Of a stretch of 6,684 bases of DNA, positions 1 through 6,540 are shown in pieces. The first letter of the stretch is position 1, and every line of letters starts with the position of its first letter. Source of the DNA: Planctomycetia bacterium (GTDB lineage: Bacteria; Planctomycetota; Planctomycetia; Pirellulales; UBA1268); assembly GCA_009926295.1 (NCBI GenBank), contig RFPF01000168.1, forward strand, positions 1-6,684. Direction: 5' to 3'. The notes below the pieces were generated by a model. The model did not search any database. It had not been told where the DNA came from and saw only the letters and a list, made by a program, of their open reading frames with translations. Both the position numbers and the translations under genes were made by a program.

Positions 1-415
1 ACTGCTTGGCAACCATGCCAAGCACGATGGGCGCGAGGTAGGCCAGCAGGCTGCGGGCGATGCCGGGCTTCATGCCCAGGAACCCGGCGAGCGTGTCCAC
101 CATTTTGCCCGTGGCGGTCGTGCCGAACAGCGAACCGAGCAGGTCGCCGCCCTGGGCGGCCATGCGCGAGGCGTTCGAGCCGCCGAGCATGCCGGCGAGG
201 TTGCCGAGGGCACCGAGGTCGAGCCCGCCGAGGGCCGAGGCGATCTGGCCGGCACCGCCCTGGCTGGAGGCGAGCTTCGCGAGGCCGCCGAGGATGGCGG
301 GCACGGCGGCGGACGTGGCCGAGCGGGTTTGCGATTCATCCGCACCGATCAGCGAGCCGAGGCTGCCGAGCACCTGGCTCGTGAGCTGATCCTTGACGAG
401 GTCGACGAGATTCAT
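1..415 (-). CDS. DUF937 family protein, 3' end outside the window
   Basis: This minus-strand frame is open from the ATG at 413-415 to the window edge, giving 138 residues with no stop. The protein begins MNLVDLVKDQLTSQVLGSLG and continues with SATSAAVPAILGGLAKLASS, the pattern of the DUF937 (YidB-like) family: a short helical start, then an Ala/Gly/Leu-rich stretch with the 'AVPA(I/L)LGGL' signature. Further on come Gly-rich repeats (LGGLDLGALGNLAGMLGG) and a helical segment near residues 100-138. The function of the family is not known. I see no signal peptide, no convincing membrane segment and no catalytic motif. A GGAG sequence lies six bases before the ATG and supports this start. The gene is divergent from the U32 gene and so is probably transcribed alone or with genes to the left. 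Family assignment is by motif resemblance; the C-terminus cannot be judged. Confidence 0.85.
   Translation of the reverse strand, partial: MNLVDLVKDQLTSQVLGSLGSLIGADESQTRSATSAAVPAILGGLAKLASSQGGAGQIASALGGLDLGALGNLAGMLGGSNASRMAAQGGDLLGSLFGTTATGKMVDTLAGFLGMKPGIARSLLAYLAPIVLGMVAKQ
3..24. repeat. Perfect 9-bp inverted repeat inside the DUF937 gene
   Basis: TGCTTGGCA (3-11) and TGCCAAGCA (16-24) are exact reverse complements separated by the four-base loop ACCA. It lies within the open DUF937 frame, encoding the 'LGMVAKQ' part of the protein. It could fold as a strong hairpin in the mRNA. No T-run can be seen beyond it because the window ends, so a terminator role cannot be judged. Confidence 0.6.
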
Positions 416-421
416 GGTCTG

Positions 422-425
422 CTCC
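422..425 (-). promoter_or_regulatory. Ribosome binding site of the DUF937 gene
   Basis: On the minus strand the bases read GGAG, followed by six bases (cagacc) and then the ATG of the DUF937 gene. It is the only good Shine-Dalgarno match near this start and decides the start choice. Confidence 0.6.
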
Positions 426-465
426 AGAAGAAGACTGCAGTGGCGGCCGTCCCTGGCCCGGAACC

Positions 466-493
466 CCGGTTGAATCCGTCCGGGTTGACCCGT
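466..493. repeat. Imperfect 14-bp tandem repeat containing a short palindrome
   Basis: CCGGTTGAATCCGT (466-479) is followed at once by CCGGGTTGACCCGT (480-493); with one small gap on each side nearly all positions agree. The second copy contains CGGGT-TG-ACCCG (481-492), a perfect 5-bp inverted repeat, and AACC-CC-GGTT (462-471) overlaps the first copy. It sits in the middle of the 131-base divergent intergenic region, where an operator or promoter would be expected. The regulatory role is inference; the repeat itself is seen directly. Confidence 0.4.
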
Positions 494-508
494 GTTCTTA
501 CCCGCTCG

Positions 509-537
509 TTGGGGGCATCTCAAGCGGGCGGTACATT
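509..537 (+). promoter_or_regulatory. Weak candidate promoter of the U32 gene, possibly leaderless
   Basis: TTGGGG (509-514) and TACATT (532-537) are 17 bases apart and match the -35 and -10 consensus hexamers at three and four of six positions. If used, transcription would start around 544, only a few bases before the GTG at 547. There is no Shine-Dalgarno sequence before that GTG, which fits a leaderless or nearly leaderless transcript. Chance matches of this quality are common, so the call is tentative. Confidence 0.25.
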
Positions 538-546
538 CGACACACC

Positions 547-3060
547 GTGCCTCCGCCCCCCCCGATCGCCGCGCCCGAACTCCTCGCCCCGGCGGGCGAT
601 TGGGACTGCGCGCGGGCCGCCATCGAGAACGGTGCCGACGCGGTCTATTTCGGGCTCGATTGCGGATTCAACGCCCGGGCCCGGGCGGCGAATTTTTCGC
701 TCGCAGACCTGCCGCAGCTGATGGAGATGCTCCACCTGCGCGGCCTCAAGGGTTATGCCACGTTGAACACGCTCGTCTTCAGCGATGAACTCGCCGAATT
801 CATGGAGGTGATCGACTCCGTGGCGGCGGCGGGCGTCGATGCCGTGCTCGTGCAGGACGTGGGCGCGGCCAGGCGCATCCGCGAGGCCCACCCCGGCCTG
901 GCCCTCCACGCATCGACGCAGATGACGCTCACGAGCGCCGAGACGATCGCCCTGGCCGAGCGGCTCGGGATGGAGCGGGTCGTGCTCGCACGCGAACTCT
1001 CGCTCGCCGAGATCGGGGCGATCCGTCGGCAAACCACGATGCCGCTGGAGGTGTTCGTACACGGGGCCCTGTGCGTGGCCTATTCGGGCCAGTGCCTCAC
1101 GAGCGAGTCGCTCGGCGGCAGGAGCGCCAATCGAGGCCAGTGTGCCCAGGCATGCCGGCTTCCCTACGACCTGGTGTGCGACGGAAAGGATGTCGACCTC
1201 GGCCCACGAAAATACCTGCTCTCGCCGCAGGACCTCGCCGCGTACGCCCTCGTGCCGGAATTGATCGCGGCCGGCGTCGCCTCCTTCAAGATCGAGGGCC
1301 GGCTCAAGACGCCCGACTACGTGGCGAACATCACCGGCCATTACCGGCGGGCGATCGACGCGGCGGCGGCGTCCCGCCCCGTGGCGTTCTCTCCGCGCGA
1401 CGTCGAGGAGATGGAGCTTTCGTTCTCGCGAGGGTTTTCGCCGGGCTGGCTCAAGGGCTGTGACCACAAGATGCTCGTCCCCGCCACCAGCAGTGCGAAG
1501 CGGGGCGTGCGGCTGGGGACCGTCGTGGCCGTCGGCCGCGGCCGCGTGAGCGTCGACCTCGCGGGAAGCGTGAAGCGTGGCGACGGCGTGGCGTTCGACT
1601 GCGGGGAGACGAGTGACGAGGCCGTGGGCGGGAGAGTGTACGAGGTGTTCCAGGCTGGCAGATCGCTCACCGCGGCGGTCGACGCGGGACGGGTCGACCT
1701 CACCTTCGCCCGCGAGGCCTTCGACCTCGGGCGGCTCTCGCCCGGGCAGGCCGTATGGAAGACCGACGACCCCGCGCTCACGGCCCGACTGCGGAAGACC
1801 TTTTCCGGCGATGCATTGACCCGCCGGCAGCCGATCGATCTCGCCGTGACCGCGGCCGTCGGCCGGCCGGTCGTCGTGCGGGCCACGCTCGCGGGCGGTG
1901 CCACGTGCGAGGTCGCTTCGGAGGAGGCCGCCGTCGAGGCGAAAAAGCATCCGCTCACGGAAGACGTGCTCCGCGAACTGCTCGGCCGCCTCGGCGGCAC
2001 GCCGTTCGAATTGCGGGAGCTCACGGCCGCGATCGAGGGCCGGCCGATGCTGCCCTTGAGCGTGCTCGGCAAACTCAGGCATGCGCTCGTGGAACGGGCG
2101 TCCCGCATGGCGACGTCACGCCACACGCGCGGCGACCAGGAGGGGCGCCACACGGCGACCGGGACGGTCGCCCCACGTGGGGCATGCGTCCCGCCTGCCG
2201 AGCCCAGGCTCGCCTTCCTCGTCCGCTCGCTCGACCAGCTCCGCACCCTGCTCACCCTCGGCGAGCGCACGCTCTACGCCGACTTCGCCGACATCCGGCA
2301 GTACCGGGAGGCGATCACCGCGGCACGGGCCGCCGGTGGGACTCTCGTGCCCGCCACTCCCCGCATCCAGAAGCCGGAGGAGATGGGCATCTTCGCGCTC
2401 CTGGCGAAGCAGGAGCCCGACGGCGTGCTCGTGCGCAACTTCTCGGGGCTCACCTTCTTCCGCACCCGCGGCCTGCCTGTCGTCGCCGATTTCTCGCTCA
2501 ACGTGACCAATGAAGTCTCGGCGGGGTTCTTTCTCGACGAGGGTGTGGAGAGGGTGACTGCCTCCTACGACTGCAACCGCGAGCAGCTCCTCGCGCTCGT
2601 GGCGGCGGCGGAGCCCGGGCGACTCGAGGTCGTGATCCACCAGCACATGCCGCTGTTCCACATGGAGCACTGCGTGTTTTGCGCGGTGCTTTCGCCAGGC
2701 ACCGACAAGACCAATTGCGGCCGCCCGTGCGACGACCATGCCGTGACGCTGCGGGACAGGATCGGCGTGGAGCATCCGCTCACGGCCGACGTGGGCTGCC
2801 GCAACACGCTCTTCAACGCCGTGCCGCAGAGCGCGGCCGAGGCCGTTCCGGGGCTCGTCGGCCGCGGCGTGCGTCACTTCCGAGTGGAGTTTCTCGCGGA
2901 GCCGGCCGACGAGATCGGCCGCGTGGTGCGGGCCTACAGGGACCTCCTCGCCGGACGGCTCACGGGCCGCGAGGTGTGGACGCGGCTCAACGCCGCCAAC
3001 CGCGTCGGCGTGACGAGGGGCACGCTCGAAGAGCGGCGGAATCCGCTCGCGATCCTGTAA
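547..3060 (+). CDS. Large U32 family protein (RlhA-like, DUF3656, second U32-like half)
   Basis: An 837-residue protein of the 'peptidase U32' family. Characterised members RlhA and TrhP hydroxylate rRNA or tRNA cytidine/uridine using an Fe-S cluster and prephenate, so RNA modification is more likely than proteolysis; the exact substrate here is unknown. Residues 10-280 form the first U32 domain: PELLAPAGD at the start, GADAVYFGL, then the family signature around residues 168-204 (HGALC, YSGQC, NRGQC, ACR) with Cys176, 183, 199 and 203. Residues about 290-515 match the RlhA-type middle region and DUF3656 (SFSRGFSPGWLKG, GTPFELREL, LSVLGKLRHALV). A low-complexity linker at 519-552 leads to a second U32-like half (553-837) with Cys709, 712, 724 and 728. 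E. coli RlhA is about 650 residues, so this protein is longer. The start is GTG because homology begins at residue 10, although no Shine-Dalgarno is present. The gene is transcribed alone and converges on the ABC gene. Confidence 0.93.
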   Translation: MPPPPPIAAPELLAPAGDWDCARAAIENGADAVYFGLDCGFNARARAANFSLADLPQLMEMLHLRGLKGYATLNTLVFSDELAEFMEVIDSVAAAGVDAVLVQDVGAARRIREAHPGLALHASTQMTLTSAETIALAERLGMERVVLARELSLAEIGAIRRQTTMPLEVFVHGALCVAYSGQCLTSESLGGRSANRGQCAQACRLPYDLVCDGKDVDLGPRKYLLSPQDLAAYALVPELIAAGVASFKIEGRLKTPDYVANITGHYRRAIDAAAASRPVAFSPRDVEEMELSFSRGFSPGWLKGCDHKMLVPATSSAKRGVRLGTVVAVGRGRVSVDLAGSVKRGDGVAFDCGETSDEAVGGRVYEVFQAGRSLTAAVDAGRVDLTFAREAFDLGRLSPGQAVWKTDDPALTARLRKTFSGDALTRRQPIDLAVTAAVGRPVVVRATLAGGATCEVASEEAAVEAKKHPLTEDVLRELLGRLGGTPFELRELTAAIEGRPMLPLSVLGKLRHALVERASRMATSRHTRGDQEGRHTATGTVAPRGACVPPAEPRLAFLVRSLDQLRTLLTLGERTLYADFADIRQYREAITAARAAGGTLVPATPRIQKPEEMGIFALLAKQEPDGVLVRNFSGLTFFRTRGLPVVADFSLNVTNEVSAGFFLDEGVERVTASYDCNREQLLALVAAAEPGRLEVVIHQHMPLFHMEHCVFCAVLSPGTDKTNCGRPCDDHAVTLRDRIGVEHPLTADVGCRNTLFNAVPQSAAEAVPGLVGRGVRHFRVEFLAEPADEIGRVVRAYRDLLAGRLTGREVWTRLNAANRVGVTRGTLEERRNPLAIL
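2154..2211. repeat. Cluster of four adjacent hairpins in the U32 linker (REP-like)
   Basis: Four inverted repeats lie end to end: GGCGACC/GGTCGCC (2154-2160 and 2166-2172, perfect 7-bp stem); CCCCACGTGGGG (2171-2182, perfect palindrome); GGCATGCG/CGCCTGCC (2181-2188 and 2192-2199, seven of eight pairs); and GAGCC/GGCTC (2200-2204 and 2207-2211). They encode residues 536-555 of the U32 protein, a low-complexity linker not expected from the family. The GGCATGCGTCCCGCCTGCC core resembles short extragenic palindromes I associate with planctomycete genomes; that resemblance is from memory and untested. Confidence 0.5.
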
Positions 3061-3064
3061 CGCA

Positions 3065-5905
3065 TCACCAGTAGACGTAGTGCAGGAACTTTTCGCGGTC
3101 CACCTTCGGGAGGGCTTCGATCCGGGGCACGACCCAGCGGTTTTCCTCGGTGTCGATGAGCATCTTGCCGTCAGCCCCGAAGTCGACCGCCTGGCTGGCC
3201 GTCCAGCGGATCGTGAACTCCCGGCGTCCCACGTCGGTGTCGACGTCGAGGTCGAGGTAGCCGTGGGCGAGCCTCGCGGCATGCACCCGATCGATCCGCC
3301 GCACGAGCGACCGGCGGGCGAGTGCCGTGCCGATCACGTCGCGACTGGCGGCCGGCCAGTCGGCGAGCCGCCGTATCATGCCGAGCTCGACCTCGTCTCC
3401 CGATTCACCCCAGCTCCGCACCGAGAGATACTCGTCGGGGTGGGTTGCCGGGAAACCGCGCACCACGAAGATGCCGGCCGCGAGACGGGCGGCGTCGGCA
3501 TGGAGCTCGATCCGGCCGTGACTCCCGATACGAAATTCGTGGCGGGTCGCATCGAGCCACCGGATGGCGCCGGCAGGGGGACCGTCGGCTGAACGGGCTG
3601 CGACGGGGAGCGGCTCGTCCTGAGCCAGCAGGGTGTCGACGGTGGGCTGCTTGGACACCTGTGTCTGGATGCGCACGAGCCGGGCGTAGATGCCGTCGGC
3701 GGCGAGCAGGTCGGCATGGGTGCCCTCCTCCACGAGGCGGCCCCGGTCGAAGGCCAGGATGCGGTCGGCGTTGCGCAGGGTCGAGAGCCGATGGGCGATG
3801 GCGATCGTGGTGCGGCCTTGCACGAGAACGGCGAGCGCCTCCTGGATGCTCTTTTCGGCCTCGGCGTCGATGTTGCTCGTGGCCTCGTCGAGCACCAGGA
3901 TCCGCGGGTCGTAGAGGAGCGTGCGGGCGATCGAGATGCGCTGCTTTTCGCCCCCTGAGAGTCCTGCGCCTCGTTCACCGAGGAGCGTCTCGTATGCCAG
4001 CGGCTGCCGGCAGATGAAGTCGTGGGCGCCGGCGGCCTTCGCGGCGGCGAGGCCCTCCTCGATCATCGACTGGGGTCGGCCATAGGCGAGGTTCTTCCAG
4101 ATCGTGCCGCGGAACAGGAACGAGTCCTGGAACACGATCCCGAGCCGCTCACGCAGCTGCTTCGTGGAAAGGTCGCGGATGTCGATGCCGTCAATTTCGA
4201 TCCTCCCTTCCTGCACGTCGTAAAACCTGCCGAGCAGATTCACGAGGGTGGTCTTGCCCGAGCCCGAGCGGCCCACGATGCCGATCATCTCGCCCGGGGC
4301 CACCGAGAACGACACGTCGGTGAGCACGGGCTGGTTGCGGTCGTAGCCGAACGTCACGTTGTCGAACCGGATCGCCCCGCGCGGCTCGGGCCATGCGGCT
4401 GGCCGGGCGGGCTCCTCGATCGTGACCGGCGTGTCGAGCAGTTCCAGCACCCGCTGGCTCCCCGAGAGGAAGCTCGTGAGCCAGGTGGTGAAGTTCGAGA
4501 GCGCCCCGAGCGGTGCGTAGAACATCGCCAGGTAGGCGAGGAACGCGATCAATTGCCCGAGCGTCATCTCGCCGCCGATCACGTCGCGGCCGCCCACGTA
4601 CCACACGATCAGGCCCCCGAGCCCGAAGACGAGCTGCATCGCGGCCGCATAGGCGGCGTTGGTCTGCTCAACCCACAGCCGCCACGAGCCCAGGTGATCG
4701 CTCGCCGACTTGAAACGGTCGCTCTCCCGCGGCTCCTGGGCGAAGGCCTTCACCACGCGGATGCCAGAGAGCATGCCGTTCAAGGCCGACATCTGCTTGC
4801 TCGACGCGTCCCAGAGCCGGTAGTGCCGCGGATAGACGTGCCGCCAGAACACCCACGACCCCAGGATCACCAGCGGCACCGGGATGAGCGTGTAGAGGGC
4901 GAGCTTGGGGTTGATCCACACGAGCATCGCCCCCACGCCCACGAGCTGCACGATCTGGAGGAGGAAGCCGCCGGTGAGCTGCTGCATGAGGCCGTGGAGC
5001 ACCTCGCTGTCGTGGGCCACGCGGCTGATCATCGAGCCCACCTGATGGCGGTCGTAGTAGGCGACCGAGAGGTTTTGCAGTTTCGACACCATCTCGGACC
5101 GGAGCGTGCCGGTGAGGCCGGTGCCGATCGCCGTGGCCAACCGACCCTTGATCATGCCGACGGCCGAGAGCAGCACCCGCGAGAGCGCGAGAGCCAGCAC
5201 CACGACGAGCAGGGCCGTCTTGAAGTCGGGCTCGGCGGCGGCATCGGCGGCGGTCGAGCCGCGGGTGAGGATGCTGTCGACCATGTATTGCTGCAGCTTC
5301 GGCGGCACGAGTTCCGCGACCACGCCGACGAACGTGAGCAGGCAGAGGATCACCGCCCCGCGCGTGTACGGCGCGAGTAGCTCTCCGACCCGCTTGAGGA
5401 TCCGCCCCTTCTGCATGCAGCGGGGGCAGGCCTGGTCTTTGGTGGTCAGCCGCAGGCGGCACGACGGGCACCGTGGCGGGTCGAGGTCGTCGGCGACGGC
5501 GAGAAAGTCGGCCTCTGCTCCCGGCTGTTCGAGGGCCCTGGCCACCTTGTGAAACCGCGTGGCCATCGCGTTGGAATAGCGCAGCAGATCGATCCAGTCG
5601 CCATCGACCCGCACCTGGAGCGTGCCGCCCCCGACGCCGGCGGTCGTGCGCACCTCCTCGACCGTGCCGCGGGCCAGGCGGCGGAGCGTCTGCCCTGCGG
5701 CCGTCACGCGGAGTTCGTCGGCCGTCGCCACCAGCCACTCCGGCGTCGGCCGGCCGTCGAGCGACACGTCGGTGTCGATTTCGAGCAGTGGCGGGGCCGG
5801 TGGCGAAACGCCTGGCGGGGGCGTATCCTGCTCGAGATTCGGGGTCGCGGTGGCGATCGGAGCTTCCTTCCCGACGGAGTGCGGCGAACTCAGGAGACTG
5901 TCCAT
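3065..5905 (-). CDS. ABC exporter half-transporter with N-terminal zinc ribbon and C-terminal DUF1854
   Basis: A 946-residue fused membrane and ATPase protein. In order: a Pro-rich tail (to about 40); a PH-like region (62-126); a zinc ribbon with Cys146, 149, 160 and 163 (CPSC and CPRC); six predicted membrane segments near 183-202, 230-252, 312-331, 335-354, 420-439 and 449-469; and an ATPase domain. The ATPase has Walker A GRSGSGKT (545-552), Q-loop Gln593, signature LSGGEKQ (649-655), Walker B ILVLDEAT with Glu674, D-loop and H-loop His705, all intact, so it should hydrolyse ATP and work as a homodimeric exporter. Residues 783-946 match DUF1854 (RGFPATHPDEYLS, the RRIDRVHAAR region, LID, a C-terminal IEALPKVDREKFL). 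DUF1854 and a similar ABC protein are separate neighbouring genes in cyanophycin-linked loci of other bacteria; here they are fused. The substrate is unknown. The ATG at 5903-5905 is chosen because the in-frame ATG at 5939-5941 would run further into the divergent gene; neither has a strong ribosome binding site. Confidence 0.93.
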   Translation of the reverse strand: MDSLLSSPHSVGKEAPIATATPNLEQDTPPPGVSPPAPPLLEIDTDVSLDGRPTPEWLVATADELRVTAAGQTLRRLARGTVEEVRTTAGVGGGTLQVRVDGDWIDLLRYSNAMATRFHKVARALEQPGAEADFLAVADDLDPPRCPSCRLRLTTKDQACPRCMQKGRILKRVGELLAPYTRGAVILCLLTFVGVVAELVPPKLQQYMVDSILTRGSTAADAAAEPDFKTALLVVVLALALSRVLLSAVGMIKGRLATAIGTGLTGTLRSEMVSKLQNLSVAYYDRHQVGSMISRVAHDSEVLHGLMQQLTGGFLLQIVQLVGVGAMLVWINPKLALYTLIPVPLVILGSWVFWRHVYPRHYRLWDASSKQMSALNGMLSGIRVVKAFAQEPRESDRFKSASDHLGSWRLWVEQTNAAYAAAMQLVFGLGGLIVWYVGGRDVIGGEMTLGQLIAFLAYLAMFYAPLGALSNFTTWLTSFLSGSQRVLELLDTPVTIEEPARPAAWPEPRGAIRFDNVTFGYDRNQPVLTDVSFSVAPGEMIGIVGRSGSGKTTLVNLLGRFYDVQEGRIEIDGIDIRDLSTKQLRERLGIVFQDSFLFRGTIWKNLAYGRPQSMIEEGLAAAKAAGAHDFICRQPLAYETLLGERGAGLSGGEKQRISIARTLLYDPRILVLDEATSNIDAEAEKSIQEALAVLVQGRTTIAIAHRLSTLRNADRILAFDRGRLVEEGTHADLLAADGIYARLVRIQTQVSKQPTVDTLLAQDEPLPVAARSADGPPAGAIRWLDATRHEFRIGSHGRIELHADAARLAAGIFVVRGFPATHPDEYLSVRSWGESGDEVELGMIRRLADWPAASRDVIGTALARRSLVRRIDRVHAARLAHGYLDLDVDTDVGRREFTIRWTASQAVDFGADGKMLIDTEENRWVVPRIEALPKVDREKFLHYVYW
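5892..5896 (+). promoter_or_regulatory. Ribosome binding site of the DUF1080 gene
   Basis: AGGAG at 5892-5896 lies seven bases before the ATG at 5904-5906. It is the best Shine-Dalgarno match in the window. It shows that translation was meant to start at 5904, in a different frame from the DUF1080 domain, which is the main evidence for the frame break. It lies inside the 5' end of the opposite ABC gene. Confidence 0.7.
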
Positions 5906-6522
5906 GATCTTCGGCAAGTATGGCGTTTTTGTGCGGTGCATGCTCGGCGCGGGTCTCGTGTCGCTGGGCGTGATTCGAGCCCCTCTTCGACGGCAAGAGC
6001 CTCGCCGGGTGGAAGGCCAGCGAGAACGCGGACAGCTGGAAGGTGGCCGACGGCCAGATCGTCTGCCACGGGCCCCGCAGCCACCTGTTCTACGTCGGCC
6101 CCGACGCCGAGCGCCCGGCCGAGTTCAAGGACTTCCACCTCAAGGCCGAGGTGATGACGAAGCCCGGCTCCAACTCCGGCATCTTCTTCCACACGAAGTT
6201 CCAGGACACCGGCTGGCCGACCGTGGGCTATGAGATGCAGGTGAACAACTCGCAGAAGGACCCCGTGCGCACAGGGAGCATATACAACGTCGTGAAAAAC
6301 TTCGTTCCTCCGGCCAACGACGACACCTGGTTCACCCAGGAACTGATCGTGAAGGGGAAGGCGATGGCGGTGATCGTGGACGGCCGCGTGCTCTTCGAGT
6401 TCGTGGAGCCGGAGGGCGTGACGGGCACGCGCAAACTCTCCGCCGGAACCTTCGCCCTCCAGGCCCACGACCCGGGCAGCGAGGTCCACTACAAGAACCT
6501 CCGCGTCAAGCGGCTGAAGTAG
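5904..6522 (+). CDS. DUF1080 (3-keto-disaccharide hydrolase fold) protein, frame broken near its N-terminus
   Basis: The DUF1080 domain (PF06439, concanavalin-like fold, linked to 3-keto-disaccharide hydrolysis) is open from 5974 to the TAG at 6520-6522. It starts EPLFDGKSLAGWK at 5977 and has family landmarks: FHLKAEVM, SNSGIFFHTKF, YEMQVNN, TGSIYNVV, the ALQAHDPGSEVHYKNLRV end. About 181 residues, so the domain looks complete. Upstream in this frame is a TGA at 5971-5973 and no start codon until an internal GTG at 6043. In another frame, AGGAG plus the ATG at 5904 gives MIFGKYGVFVRCMLGAGLVS, a signal-peptide-like segment with Lys/Arg then a hydrophobic core, but no cleavage site before the frame change. 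One extra base, or a 3n+2 deletion, between about 5960 and 5977 explains this. Either the gene is newly broken or the assembly has an error. The expected location is outside the cytoplasmic membrane; substrate unknown. Confidence 0.85.
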
Positions 6523-6540
6523 GACAGGCTTCAGCCTGTC
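6523..6540. repeat. Hairpin repeat directly after the DUF1080 stop codon
   Basis: GACAGGCT (6523-6530) and AGCCTGTC (6533-6540) are exact reverse complements, giving a 7-8 bp stem with a tiny loop, starting on the first base after the TAG. On the other strand it reads GACAGGCTGAAGCCTGTC, which translates in one frame as DRLKPV, a string I associate with repeated intergenic elements of planctomycetes. There is no T-run after it, so it is not a classical intrinsic terminator, though it could protect or end the transcript. Confidence 0.55.

Noticed and set aside
485..490. TTGACC as the -35 box of the U32 promoter
   Set aside because: No acceptable -10 hexamer lies 15-19 bases downstream; the bases there are GC-rich.
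520..2082. Long minus-strand open frame opposite the U32 gene (520 residues)
   Set aside because: It has a His/Arg/Glu-rich composition with no domain, and lies antisense to a clearly conserved U32 protein; long antisense frames are expected in GC-rich genes.
547..3060. True protease or collagenase activity, suggested by the family name
   Set aside because: The best-characterised members are RNA hydroxylation factors, and no protease catalytic site can be identified here.
4022..5380. Plus-strand open frame of 452 residues opposite the ABC gene
   Set aside because: The product is His/Arg/Glu-rich with no recognisable motif, while the minus strand encodes every ABC motif over the same bases.
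3065..5905. Naming the ABC protein as a cyanophycin transporter
   Set aside because: DUF1854 gives only an association known from other genomes; no cyanophycin gene is in the window, so the substrate is left open.
6043..6522. GTG at 6043 as the true start of the DUF1080 gene
   Set aside because: Conserved DUF1080 sequence (FDGKSLAGWK) is encoded upstream of it, so this start would cut into the domain and leave no signal peptide.
6523..6540. Intrinsic terminator after the DUF1080 gene
   Set aside because: The stem is good but there is no T-run after it and the loop is tiny, so it is listed as a repeat.
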